Both the position numbers and the translations under genes were made by a program. Shown piece by piece: positions 21,540-32,091 of a stretch of 64,000 nucleotides of DNA (within the stretch, counting starts at the first letter, position 1; each line of letters opens with the position of its first letter). This DNA is from Erinaceus europaeus (lineage: Eukaryota; Chordata; Mammalia; Eulipotyphla; Erinaceidae): NCBI RefSeq assembly GCF_950295315.1, contig NC_080175.1:84881566-84945565 (forward strand), written 5' to 3'. The notes below the pieces were generated by a model. It was not told where the DNA came from and did not search any database. It saw only the letters and a list, made by a program, of their open reading frames with translations.

Positions 21540-22510
21540 GTTCAAAATGACACTGGAAAAATTTTGAACTCAACTTCTTCCACACAACAAATCTATAATT
21601 AGGTATGAAATAGTTTAAGTAGAAGAGGGTCTAAGAGTTGGGTAAATAGAACTTTCATAACAAAGGTTGTAAGGCCAATGCTGAACCGAGGAGAGGTAGA
21701 TATACCCATGCCAAGGAATAAACGTCTCCATAGGCTCTTTGTGATTTGGAAGAGCTCAAGAGACACACAGCTTTCCCTTTGGGACTGGGAAGATGGTCCC
21801 CAAAACTTCTTTGTTAAAGTCAATCAAGTTTAGCAAAGAACAAGTACATGAAGTCCAGATACTAAGGGCAGGTTGGAACTATTCCTAAGAGAATCAACAA
21901 AACATAAGGAAAAGAGAACCCATTTTTGAAAGGACTTAAATACACAATCACCCAGCCTGATAGTACCAGTTAGAAAAGCTTTCTCATCACAGGTGAAAGA
22001 ACTCAACTTACTACTCTTGTAGTAGCTGGCTGATAAACACCAAGCTCTAGGGGGTAATTCCTTAGGTTGGTAAAACTAACAGGTACCATCTAGGCAACCT
22101 TTCACAAGCTTGCTATGCTGAAGAGTGGCATGTCAACATCCGCTCTCTATCCTACTAGAACCAATTAGTAAGCCCAATTGAATTCATCCAGTCCTAAAAT
22201 AGCAGGGCTTAACAAAGCTGTAAAAGTCATTAAAATGAGAAACTTAAACTACATGCTGCTGAACAGCTATTGGTCAAAAAAGAAGTTAAACATGGAATTA
22301 AAGTACATAAAATGTGAAGAAAATACAGCTTATCAATATCTTTGAGATACAAAGAAAGTAGTAGTAAGAAGAAACATTACAGCAATATAAACTTATCTCA
22401 AGAAACAAAGTGTAAACCATCTATCATTATCTCTGAAGGAACTAGAAAAAGAACAGATAAAATTCAGTTGTCAGTGAAAGAAACAATGTACTACGTATCA
22501 AAGTGAAAGA
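21540..22510 (+). pseudogene. Old L1 remnant (5' region and ORF2 part)
   Basis: From about 22,240 the sequence reads as decayed ORF2 between the endonuclease and reverse transcriptase: GTAAGAAGAAACATTACAGC, then CTCAAGAAACAAAGTG, then CTGAAGGAACTAGAAAAAGA. The part before 22,240 may be L1 5' sequence, but that is weak. Many stops are present. Confidence 0.45.
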
Positions 22511-22527
22511 CTAACAAAATCCTCACT

Positions 22528-22690
22528 GGGATAGTGTGTGTCTGATTTGCCCTGCACTCAACCCAGTTTGGAACTGATCTTCACTGTACTGGAGAGGTGT
22601 CAGTGTTGTGGAATCTTTCCCCCTCTCTATCTGAAAATGCCAACCTGGAATATGAATACCTGGATATTATGTTAATTGAAATAACTTAGA
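22528..22690 (+). mobile_element. Degraded type D SINE
   Basis: CTGGGATAGTGTGTGTCTG is the head, CTGCACTCAACCCAG the box, and TCTGAAAATGCCAACCTGGA the end. Confidence 0.5.
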
Positions 22691-22708
22691 TAAAAACAAA
22701 CAAATAAA

Positions 22709-22946
22709 GGGCCAGGCAGTGGCACACTGAATTAAATGCACATAGTAAGGGCAAGGACCTGCTCAAAGATCTGGGTACAGCCCCTGCGCCCTACCCACGG
22801 GGGGCGAGGGTGTCACTTCACAAGTGGTGAAGCAGATCTGCAGGTGTCCATTTTTCTCTCCCTCTATATTCCCCTCCCCTCTCACTTTCTCTCTGTCCTA
22901 CCCAATGAAGTGGGAAAAAATGACCACCAGGAGCAGTGAACTAAGT
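22709..22946 (+). mobile_element. A/B-type SINE with B-like 3' end
   Basis: The head GGGCCAGGCAGTGGCACAC is type A. The body CACTTCACAAGTGGTGAAGC, AGATCTGCAGGTGTCC, CTGTCCTACCCAATGAAG and the ending GACCACCAGGAGCAGTGAAC are like the long type B. It may be a chimeric or intermediate copy. Confidence 0.7.
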
Positions 22947-22947
22947 G

Positions 22948-23260
22948 GGGGGATTAATGGTTTATAGTAAATAGTTATTGGTATATATAATTTGTATCTA
23001 GTTTTCTGCAAGACTCTTTTACCTCCAGCCTAGCTCTCCCTCCAACATCATGATCCAGGACCCAAAAACCCCTCTCTCCCTCCCCCAGAGTTCTTTACTT
23101 TGGTGCAACACATCAGACTAATTATACTTTGATTTTACCATTTCTGCTCTTATTTCTCAACTGTACATGAGTGAGATAATCCTATATTCATATTTATCTT
23201 TCTGGCTTTTCTTATTGAACATGATTCCTTCAGGCTCAATTCAAACTGAGGTATCTTTTT
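22948..23260 (-). mobile_element. Older L1 3' end, compact 3'UTR form
   Basis: On the minus strand it has the same order as 17,135-17,410, ending near ATTAATCCCCC. GAGTTCTTTACTTTGGTGCA marks the shared part of the 3'UTR. Confidence 0.6.
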
Positions 23261-23319
23261 AGCAAATCAAAAAATAACCCTAAATTCCTGTACATTATGT
23301 TATAGAAATAGAGGTTATG

Positions 23320-25978
23320 CTGACTCACTGGAGACTGTTGTGTACTTTTGCTTTCAGTTATGTATTTTTCCCTAATTTATGGATACATGTGAACATATGC
23401 CCTATCTCACTGGATCTGGTCTATATCTAGGTTTGGGGACTTTATTAGGAAGTGAATCACCTGGAATGGAATTAAAGAATACTATGAAAGGAAAGGTGTC
23501 ACCTGAGTAATGAAGCTAAAGGGTTGACATTCCATGACTGACACCTCTGGACACAGTCTGGAGTGAAGCATGCTGATGTGGTACTCATTGCATTGATTAG
23601 GTTGGGATCAGCGGATGCAATATCATTTGGTATAAATTTAGAGAAACATGCAGGAAATTGAGCCCCACCCTAGAGGCTCTATAGAGGAAGCAGAAGGTTC
23701 CTGCTGTCTTAGGGTTTTAGAAGGTAATAAATAGTTATTGCTATAATCATATTATGTGGCAATTGGGTTAACTTTGAAACATCACTTTGTTAGGATTTGC
23801 TGTATAATACCCAACATCACCATAATTTATGTCCTTTGACATTATTTGTATATAGCTGTGCCACTGGTTGCTTCTGTTCTCCCTGATCTAAGCTTTTAAG
23901 AGAGTCAATATATCAAAGACTCAGCCTGTGGTCTGTGGATAATGAAATAGTGTCTACTTAGATACCCTCCTCACCTACTTCCTATTACAATTTCCTCACT
24001 CACTCCAAAGCCAACCTTATTAAAGGAAGGACTGCAAAAGCTAAATAAGAGCAAGAGACTGGCATACTTTAATGATGATTCTTTAGTAAATATCAGGCCA
24101 CCCCATCAGCTGTGGCCCTATTCGGGGAGTTCTGAAATTCCCAAACAGACATGAAGGGTCTAAACGTTGAATAAAATCCTCTCTCCATTGTTACCAGTCA
24201 TCTTTATGAGGAACAACAAAACAGACCCCTTTGTGGGCTGCCGGACTTCTTGTGGAGAGGCCACTTCCCAGGCACAAACTCCCGGCTTACCTGCTCTGTT
24301 GCACACAAGATGTGGGGGCCCAGAAGAATGTTCTGGGGCAGTAGGAGTGAGCTGACTGGGTCTTTCCCTGTGTTTGTAGCTAGAGACGCAACAAGAGATC
24401 ACCAGGGGAATGTTTCATGCACAATCTGTTTATTGAACAGCAAAGTAAGGCTTATAAGGGGTTGTAGGAGGAATTAAGTTATCCATTCCATATATGGCTT
24501 TGGAAAAGAGGGACAAAGAGAAGTAGGGGGTTGGGAAAAGGTCAGAGCATTCTTAGTAAATGTTGAACAAGGGGTTTAGTTGATCAAAGGAACAAAGGAA
24601 GTAGGGTTATCAATAACCAGCTTACAGAGAGGAGCCTTAAGAGAGAAGATAGATCATGTAAGATTAAAAGGACTGGAGGGGGTGGAGGAGTAAGGAAATG
24701 TCCCTGGTTATAGTTTGATGGATCAGAACAACAATGTAGGGACAATATGTGATCAAAGAAGATGGACTTCTATTAACCTCTGAGTAAAAGAACCAACTGG
24801 TTTGGAAACAAGGAAATGGGCTGTATGCAGAGATGTTTGTGAGGCAGAGAGACTGACAGAGGGAACTTTTCCTTGGTGGTCATTTTATTCCATGCTTGAT
24901 CTCAAGTAGAGAGGGAATGAAAGAAAGGTCATGCCATCCAGGCACCCACTTTTCAATGGAAGGTTCCACACCATGCTCAACCATATCCTCACAGTTTCCC
25001 TGCAGTGGGCCGCCATAGGATTTTGCCCTCAACTTGGATCAACAACTTCCATCCTTCTAAGGGAGGATGGACAACATACTGTATGCTACACCTGAGGAAG
25101 ATGGGTCCTTATATTGGGGAAGCTTGGAATGTTCCTACTCATGACCACAGAATGTGAGCTCAAATCTATAGGGATGCAGAGGTCACATAGGCCCCTAAGC
25201 TGAATATGGGACCCATTTCATATCTAATCGATGGGGTTTACAGTCAACAGTATTTATACACTTTTCCCATATTTGGGAGCTACTCTCTTCCCTGATCCAC
25301 TTTGTGGTCTTTTTCCAGCTATGACATCATCTCCCCAGACAATAACTTGGATTCACCTGCATATCAGATTTCAGACTCAAGAGAAAAAAAGAGAGATAGA
25401 GAAAACAAACAAACAAACAAAAAAAACTAAAAAACTAAATATAGCCACAGACCCTTTGGAATATAACTAAAATATGCCTACTAGCTATCTACAAAATGGA
25501 GGACCACCCCAACTCTTCATCTGCATTATTCCAGCCTTTAGGTTCATGATTAGTCAACAATTTGTTAAGGCTTTATATTTTAACTCTCTTTTCAGCCAGC
25601 AGGTTCCAGATTTGATTTTTCCAGCATGATGTCAACCAGATTTCCCAGGACAGATAACCCCATCAATGTGTCCTAGAGCTCTTGATTTCCCAGAGCCCCA
25701 CCCCCCTAGGGAAAGAGAGAGGCAGGCTGGGAGTATGGATCGACCTGTCAATGCCTATGTTTATTGGGGAAGCAATTACAGAAGCCAGACCTTCCACCTT
25801 CTGTATCCCACAATGACCTTGGGTCCATACTCCCAGAGGGTTAAAGAATAGGAAAGCTATCAGGGGAGGGTATGGAATAAGGAGTTCTAGTGGTGGGAAT
25901 TGTGTGGAGTTGTAACCCTCTTATTCTATGGTTTTGTCGGTGTTTCCTTTTTAATAAATAAACTTAAAAAAGAGAAAG
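23320..25978 (+). mobile_element. L1 3'UTR copy with 5' inversion (twin priming)
   Basis: Up to about 23,930 the sequence matches the reverse complement of the 5' part of the 3'UTR (compare 32.44-32.96 kb). From about 23,940 onward it runs in plus orientation to the A-rich end at 25,978, with AATAAATAAA at the end. The exact target duplication AGAAATAGAGGTTATG lies at about 23,304 and 25,979. An inverted 5' segment inside one target duplication is the signature of twin priming by L1 reverse transcriptase. A solo LTR was later inserted at 24,239-25,004. Confidence 0.85.
24239..25004 (-). mobile_element. Solo LTR, class II ERV-like, 766 bp
   Basis: The ends are TGCCGGAC...CCTGCA on the plus strand, flanked by the exact 6-bp duplication GTGGGC (24,233-24,238 and 25,005-25,010). 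Both flanks align without a gap to the L1 3'UTR. On the minus strand GTTCAATAAACAGATTGTG supplies a polyadenylation signal, which fixes the orientation. TG...CA ends with 6-bp duplications are typical of class II (beta-like) endogenous retroviruses. No internal viral genes are present. Confidence 0.9.
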
Positions 25979-25994
25979 AAATAGAGGTTATGTA

Positions 25995-26955
25995 TTCTTT
26001 ATATGATTAGTAGATTTTTGTTTTACTAATATGACTAATTCCTTCAAAATTCATAGAATATCTGTTACTAAACAGTTTTATGTACAGGAATTAAGTCATT
26101 GGTCTGTTTGTTTTTTTTGTGTGTGTGTGTTTGTGTGTGCTAATAACACCATAGAGATCATTTCTTTTCACTTAACAGAGATGGAAGCTTCTGATACTTT
26201 CTGAAACTTTTTCCCTGTTAGGTGACAAAAGTGACATACTTTAAAATAATCGTTCTTCAGAAATCTACCTTTGTGCCAGAGAATGTGTTATTCTGCTGAT
26301 ATTTCAGAAGTAGATAAGGCTGTCTTCTTTACTTTTCACTCTATGAGATTAAATGTCTTTTTTTCCCTGTCAATATACCTTTTAAATGTGGTTATGTCTT
26401 TCTGTACAAGTTTCAGAGTCCTTACTTCTCCAAAAATAAGCAAATTGTCCGGAGCAAACAACTCCAATACCTTTGTGGCTTCACAAATCAGAATTTATTT
26501 CTCATTCTTATTATAGTCTGATGAAGTGAGTTGACCCTTCTGAGAAGTTCTACCTAGGTATATGTATATATAGCTTATATTACTTTGTGTCTCTTTAATT
26601 TGAGTCTCTTAAGGACTACTACAGAAACTAGATGGGGTATAGAAATGTGGATGACTAAGTGAAAGATGCTATGACTAAAATAATATTTTCATGTATTCCA
26701 CACAGTATACTATCAAGAAATCTATCACATGTTCTAAAATGATTTGTAGTTCAGTTTGATTCTCCTCGGGAGACACAGAAACATTTTTCTGACAACATGG
26801 CATTACATCAGCCATACTAACACTATAAATATGTACTATTTCCTGGATTGCTGTGGTTCTATTGCTGATGTTAGCTGTTCAGCTTTACAGTTGAGTATCT
26901 ATTCTTGAAGAGATCTCTCATAATGATATATTTACTCATTCAAAATTTTTTTTTC
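25995..26955. other. Unique DNA, nothing recognised
   Basis: A short TGTG tract lies at about 26,119-26,138. The 81-codon frame at 26,271 shows no recognisable domain. Confidence 0.4.
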
Positions 26956-26956
26956 A

Positions 26957-27112
26957 TATTTGTAATTACTTTCATGAGAAAAAGAAGAAACAAAGAGAGA
27001 TCAGGGCACTTCTCACCATTAATATATGGTGATGCCCAGGATTGAACTGAAACTTCTGTGACCCAAATATCCAAGTCTGATGTGTTACCATTACACTATC
27101 TCCAGGACCTCA
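26957..27112 (-). mobile_element. Degraded C-like SINE
   Basis: GATGCCCAGGATTGAACTG lies at the B-box position, and CCATTACACTATCTCCAGGA at the head, on the minus strand. Confidence 0.5.
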
Positions 27113-27582
27113 AACCCTTTATTTTCTGGTATCTGCCATCTACTTATATGTGCAGTGCAGTATATTGTATATAGAACCCAAAGTATCTACAAATAAATTA
27201 GCTGCAATTATATTTAAGATGCAATAACATATAGAAAGAGTAGTAATTGAAAATAGACTGCAAAGCAGTTATCATTATTAGTTGAGGTGATGAAAAAGTA
27301 ACCACTGTAGTAGAAATAAGTGTGACTATACCTCACTTAGTTTACTTTGAATTTTCTGAATCTTTTCATCCAGGGGAATATTGTAGAGAAATAGGAAAGG
27401 ATTTATATTCTTTATACAATATGGTTTAAGATATAAATGAAAAGTCTTAAATTTCTAATGACTCCTCTATCTTTTTCTCTAAAAGCTTTATATTGAAATG
27501 AGATTTTCCTTCCCAAAATACACTTATTTGGAAATTTAACTTCATTAATCCATTATCACTCATGTTTAAAATATCATAGTGT

Positions 27583-27692
27583 TGGGGCCAGGTGGTGCAC
27601 CTGATTAAGTGTACAAGTCACCATGTGCAAGGAACTGGGTTCAAGCTTCCTGGTGCCTAACAACAGGTGAAATGCTTTATGAGCCCAGTCCC
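27583..27692 (+). mobile_element. 3'-truncated type A SINE
   Basis: The head GGGGCCAGGTGGTGCACC, B-box GGTTCAAGC and half of the core are present, ending abruptly after GCTTTATGAGCCCAG. No tail is seen. Confidence 0.7.
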
Positions 27693-27750
27693 AAAAGTGA
27701 GTTATTGTAATTGACTTACAGAAATGGTTATTACAAATATCATATGTACA

Positions 27751-27965
27751 GGGGGCCAGGTGGTGGTAAACCTGGTCAAGCTCACAAAGTACAGTTCAAG
27801 GTTCTAGGTTCAAGCCCCTGGCCCCCACCTGCAGGAGGAAAGCTTCAAGAGTGTTGAAAAAGGTGTGTTTCTCTCCCTCTCCCTCTCCCTCTCTATCCCC
27901 CTTCCCTTTCAACCTCTCTGTCCTATCAAATAAATATATAAATAAATAAAATATTTTAAAATAAA
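27751..27965 (+). mobile_element. Type A SINE
   Basis: The head is GGGGGCCAGGTGGTGG, the B-box GGTTCAAGCC and the core CAGGAGGAAAGCTTCAAG. A (CCCTCT)n stretch and the tail AAATAAATATATAAATAAAT follow. Confidence 0.85.
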
Positions 27966-27975
27966 GCATCATATT

Positions 27976-28165
27976 GTGGGTCTGGCACTGAATAAGTTGG
28001 TACACATTACTAAGTGTAAAGACCCAGGTTCCAGCCTTTGGTATCCAGCTGCAGGGAAGTTGAGCTTCCTGAGTGCTAGAGTAGTGTGGCAGCTATTATC
28101 TCTTTTTCTATCTCTTTCTACTTTTCTCTGTCTCTGTCAGAAAATAGAAAGAAAGAAAAAGAGAA
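27976..28165 (+). mobile_element. Diverged type A-like SINE
   Basis: GGTCTGGCACTGAATAAG is the head, AGGTTCCAGCC the B-box, AGCTGCAGGGAAGTTGAGC the core, and a purine-rich tail follows. It directly precedes the L1 remnant. Confidence 0.5.
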
Positions 28166-28212
28166 AATGGTTACTGGAAAGAGTACAGTTGTCATGCTGC
28201 TCCGAGGCCATG

Positions 28213-28787
28213 AGTTTAAGCAGACTAACAGAAGCAGAAAACAGAATTAGTCAGACAGAGGATGAGTTAGAGAAAACGAAGAAAGAGGTGAAAGAGCTCA
28301 AAAAGAGATTGAGAGACACTGAAAACAACAACAGAGACATATGGGATGATCTCAAAAGAAGTAACATTTGTATAATTGGCCTGCCAGAGAAAGAAAGAGA
28401 GGAAGGGGAAGCAAACATTCTAGAGGAAATAATAGAAGAAAACTTCCCAGACCTGAATAACAGAAAGGACATCAAGATTCAAGAGGCCCAGAGAGTTCCA
28501 AACAGAATCAACCCACACCTGAAGACACAAACACACATCATAGTCACAATGAAAAGAAGTAAGGATAAAGAAAGGATCCTAAAGGCTGCAAGAGAAAAAC
28601 AAAAAGTCACATACAGGGGAAAACCCATAAGATTATCTGCAGACTTCTCCACTCAAACTCTAAAAACCAGAAGAGAATGGCAAGATATCTATCGAGCCCT
28701 GAATGAAAAAGGGTTTCAACCAAGGATAATATATCCTGCTAGACTTTCATTCAAACTAGATGGAGGGATCAAAACAAACAACAGTTA
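28213..28787 (+). pseudogene. L1 ORF1 (RNA-binding protein), partial
   Basis: ORF1p is the trimeric RNA chaperone of L1. The surviving frame begins SRLTEAENRISQTEDEL in the heptad coiled coil, passes the RNA-recognition part (NICIIGLPEKEREEGEANIL) and the C-terminal domain (AREKQKVTYRGKPIRLSADF). It then frameshifts near GGIKT because 10 bases present in the 46.9-kb copy are missing. The N-terminus is replaced by unrelated upstream sequence read in frame, so the apparent 270-codon frame is a chimera of SINE and L1 and not a gene. Confidence 0.9.
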
Positions 28788-28837
28788 AAGGGGACAACCA
28801 TCAAGAAAACCGGCCCTGAAAGAGGTTCCAAAAGATG

Positions 28838-28876
28838 CTACATGTGATTAATCCGCTGTGCTACCGCCCGACTCCC
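28838..28876 (-). mobile_element. 38-bp type B SINE remnant at deletion point
   Basis: CCGCTGTGCTACCGCCCGAC is the type B head on the minus strand. Only the head remains, joined directly to ORF1 sequence on the left and ORF2 on the right. This fits a deletion running from ORF1 into a SINE that had inserted in ORF2. Confidence 0.75.
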
Positions 28877-31800
28877 AACACATACTCAAGACCACATGTT
28901 AGGCCACAAAGACAGCATGAGTAAATTCAAGAACATTGAAATCATCCCAGGTATCTTCTCAGACCACAGTGGAGTAAAACTAACATTTAACAACAAACAG
29001 AAAATTATTAAAAGTCATAGAATTTGGAAACTAAATAACATACTCCTTAAGAACAACTGGGTCAGAGAGTCTCTCAAGCAAGAAATTCAAATGTTCCTGG
29101 AAACAAATGAAAATGAAGACACAATCTATCAAAATATTTGGGACACAGCCAAAGCAATATGAGAGGGAAACTTATAGCCATACAATCACATATTAAACAA
29201 CAAGAAAAAGCTCAAATGAATGACCTTACTGCACACCTCAAGGACTTAGAGGAAGAGGAACAGAGGAACCCTAAAGCAACCAGAAGGAGAGAAATCACTA
29301 AAATTATAGTAGAAATAAATAACATAGAAAATAAGAGAACCATACAAAAGATCAACGAAGCCAAATGTTGGTTCTTTGAAAGATTGAACAAAATTGGCCA
29401 ACCCCTAGCCAGACTCACCAAACAAAAAAGAGAGAAGACTCAAATTAATAGAATTGTAAACGATGGAGGAGATATCACAACTGACACCACAGAAATCCAG
29501 AAAGTCATGGGAAACTTCTATGAAGAACTATATGCCACCAAGCTAGAGAATCTGGAAGAAACTGAACAATTCCTAAAAACATATGCCCTTCCAAAACTGA
29601 ACCAAGATGAACTACAAAATCTAAATGCACCAATCACAGAGAAAGAAATTGAAACCGTTATTAAGAACCTCCCCAACAACAAAAGTCCTGGACCAGATGG
29701 CTTCACAAATGAATTCTACAAAACTTTCAGGAAACAGTAAGTACCCATACTTCTTAAGCTTTTCAATAAGACTGAAGATACAGGAATACTCCCTTCCACC
29801 TTTTATGAAGCCAACATCACCCTGATACCAAAAGCTGATAGGGACAGAACAAAAAAGGAAAACTACAGACCAATATCTCTGATGAACACAGATGCCAAAA
29901 TATTAAACAACATCTTGGCCAACCGGATACAGCAACATATCAAAAAGATTGTTCATCACGACCAAGTGGAATTCATCCCAGGAATACAAGGCTGGTTCAA
30001 CATCCGTAAGTCAATCAATGTCATTCACCACATCAATAAAAGCAAAGCCAAAAACCATATGATTATCTCAATAGAGGCAGAGAAAGCCTTTGACAAAATC
30101 CAACACCCATTCATGCTCAAAACTCTACAAAAAATTGAACTACATGGGAAATTCCTCAAGATAGTGGAATCTATATAGAGCAAAACTACAGCCAATATCA
30201 TACTCAATGGACAGAAACTGAAAGCATTCCCCCTCAGATCTGGGACTAGACAGCGCTGTCCACTGTCAGCATTACTTTTCAACATAGTATTGGAAGTTCT
30301 TGTCATAGCAATCAGGCAAGAGAAAGAAATAAAAGGAATACAGATTGGAAGGGAAGAAGTCAAGCTCTCACTATTTGCAAATGATATGATAGCATACATA
30401 GAAAAGCCTAAAGAATCCAGCAGAAAACTACTGGAAGTTATTAGGCAATATAGCAAGGTACAAAATCAATGTATAAAAACCAGTGACATTTCTTTATGCA
30501 AACACTAAATCTGAAGAAGAAGACATCCAGAAATCACTCCCATTTACTGTTTCATAAAAATCAATCAAATACCTAGGAATAAAGTTGACCAAAGAAGTGA
30601 AAGACTTATATACTGAAAACTATGAGTTGCTACTTAAGAAAATAGAAACTGATACCAAGAAATGGAAAGACATCCCATGCTCATTGACTGGAAGAATAAA
30701 TATCATAAAACTGAATATTCTCCCCAGAGCCATATACAAATTTAATGCAATACCCATAAAAGCGCCACCAAGCTTCTTTAAGAGAATAGAACAAACACTA
30801 CATTCATTTATCTGGAACCTGAAAACACCTAGAATTGCCAAAACCGTCTTGAGGAAAAGAAACAGAAATGATGGCATCACACTCCCAGATTTCATACTAT
30901 ATTATTAGGCCATCATCATCAAAACAGCATGGTACTGGAACAAAAATAGGCACACAGACCAGTGGAACAGAACTGAAAGCCCAGAAATAAATCCCCACAC
31001 CTATGGATATCTAATCTTTGATAAGGGGGCCCTACATATTAAATAGAGAAAGGAAGTTCTCTTCAATAAATGGTGCTGGGAAAACTGGGTTGAAACATGC
31101 AGAAGAATGAACTTGAACCACTTTATCTTGCCAGAAACAAAAATCAACTCCAACTAGATCAAAGACCTGGAATTAGACCAGAAACAATCAAATACTTAGA
31201 GGAAAACATTGGAAAAACACTTTCCCACCAACACCTCAAGGACATCTTTGATGAATCAAACCCAATTGCAAGGAAGACTAAAGCAAAAACAAATCAATGG
31301 GACTACATCAAATTGAAAATCTTCTGCACATCCAAAGAAACTATTAAACAAACAAAGAGACCCCTCACAGAATGGGAGAAGATCTTCACATGCCATACAT
31401 CCAACAAGAAACTAATCACCAAAATATACAAAATGCTCGGCAAACTTAGCACCAAAAAAGCAAATGACCCCATCCAAAAATGACCAAAGGATATGAACAA
31501 AACATTCACCTCAGAGGAGATCCAAAAGGCTAAGAAACATATGAAAATCTGCTCCAGGTCGCTGATTGTCAGAGAAATGCAAATTAAGACAACATTGAGA
31601 TACCACCTCATTCCTGTAAGAATGGCATCCATCAAAAAAGACAGCAGCAACAAATGTTGGAGAGGCTATGGAGACAGAGGAACCCTTTTGCATTGCTGGT
31701 GGGGATGTAAATTGGTACAGCCTCTGTGGAGAGCAGTCTGGAGAACTCTCACAAGGGTAGACATGGACCTTCCATATGATCCAGTAATTCTCCTGGGGTT

Positions 31801-32091
31801 ATACCCCAAGGACTCCATAGACCCAACCAAAAAGAGGTGTGTACTCCTATGTTCATAGCAGCACAATTCATAATAGCTAAAACCTGGAAGCAACTCAGGT
31901 TAGCAACAACAGATGAGTGACTGAGAAAGCTGTGGTATATATACACAATGGAATACTATGCAGCTATCAAGAACAATGAACCCACCTTCTCTGACCCATC
32001 TTGGACAGAGCTAGAAGGAATTATGTTAAGTGAGATAAGTCAGAAAGATAAAGATGAGTATGGGATGATCCCACTCATCAACAGAAGTTGA
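28877..32091 (+). pseudogene. L1 ORF2 (endonuclease/reverse transcriptase), decayed
   Basis: ORF2p nicks target DNA and reverse-transcribes L1 and SINE RNA. The copy starts in the last part of the endonuclease ([14 protein letters not shown], the conserved SDH site). It then has the spacer region ([20 protein letters not shown]), the reverse transcriptase ([34 protein letters not shown]) and the C-terminal cysteine/zinc region (TLLHCWWGCKLVQPLWRAVW). It ends after DEYGMIPLINRS. The frame is split by stops and shifts into at least seven pieces. The catalytic FADD motif reads FAND at 30,374-30,385, losing one aspartate. It lacks the first part of the endonuclease. Confidence 0.92.

Noticed and set aside
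24239..25004. Possible provirus with coding genes
   Set aside because: The flanks align directly to L1 3'UTR on both sides of a single LTR, and there is no internal region, so it is a solo LTR.
27976..28788. 270-codon frame that looks like a gene
   Set aside because: The first third is SINE and flank sequence. The rest is L1 ORF1 truncated in the coiled coil, so it is a chance fusion of repeats.
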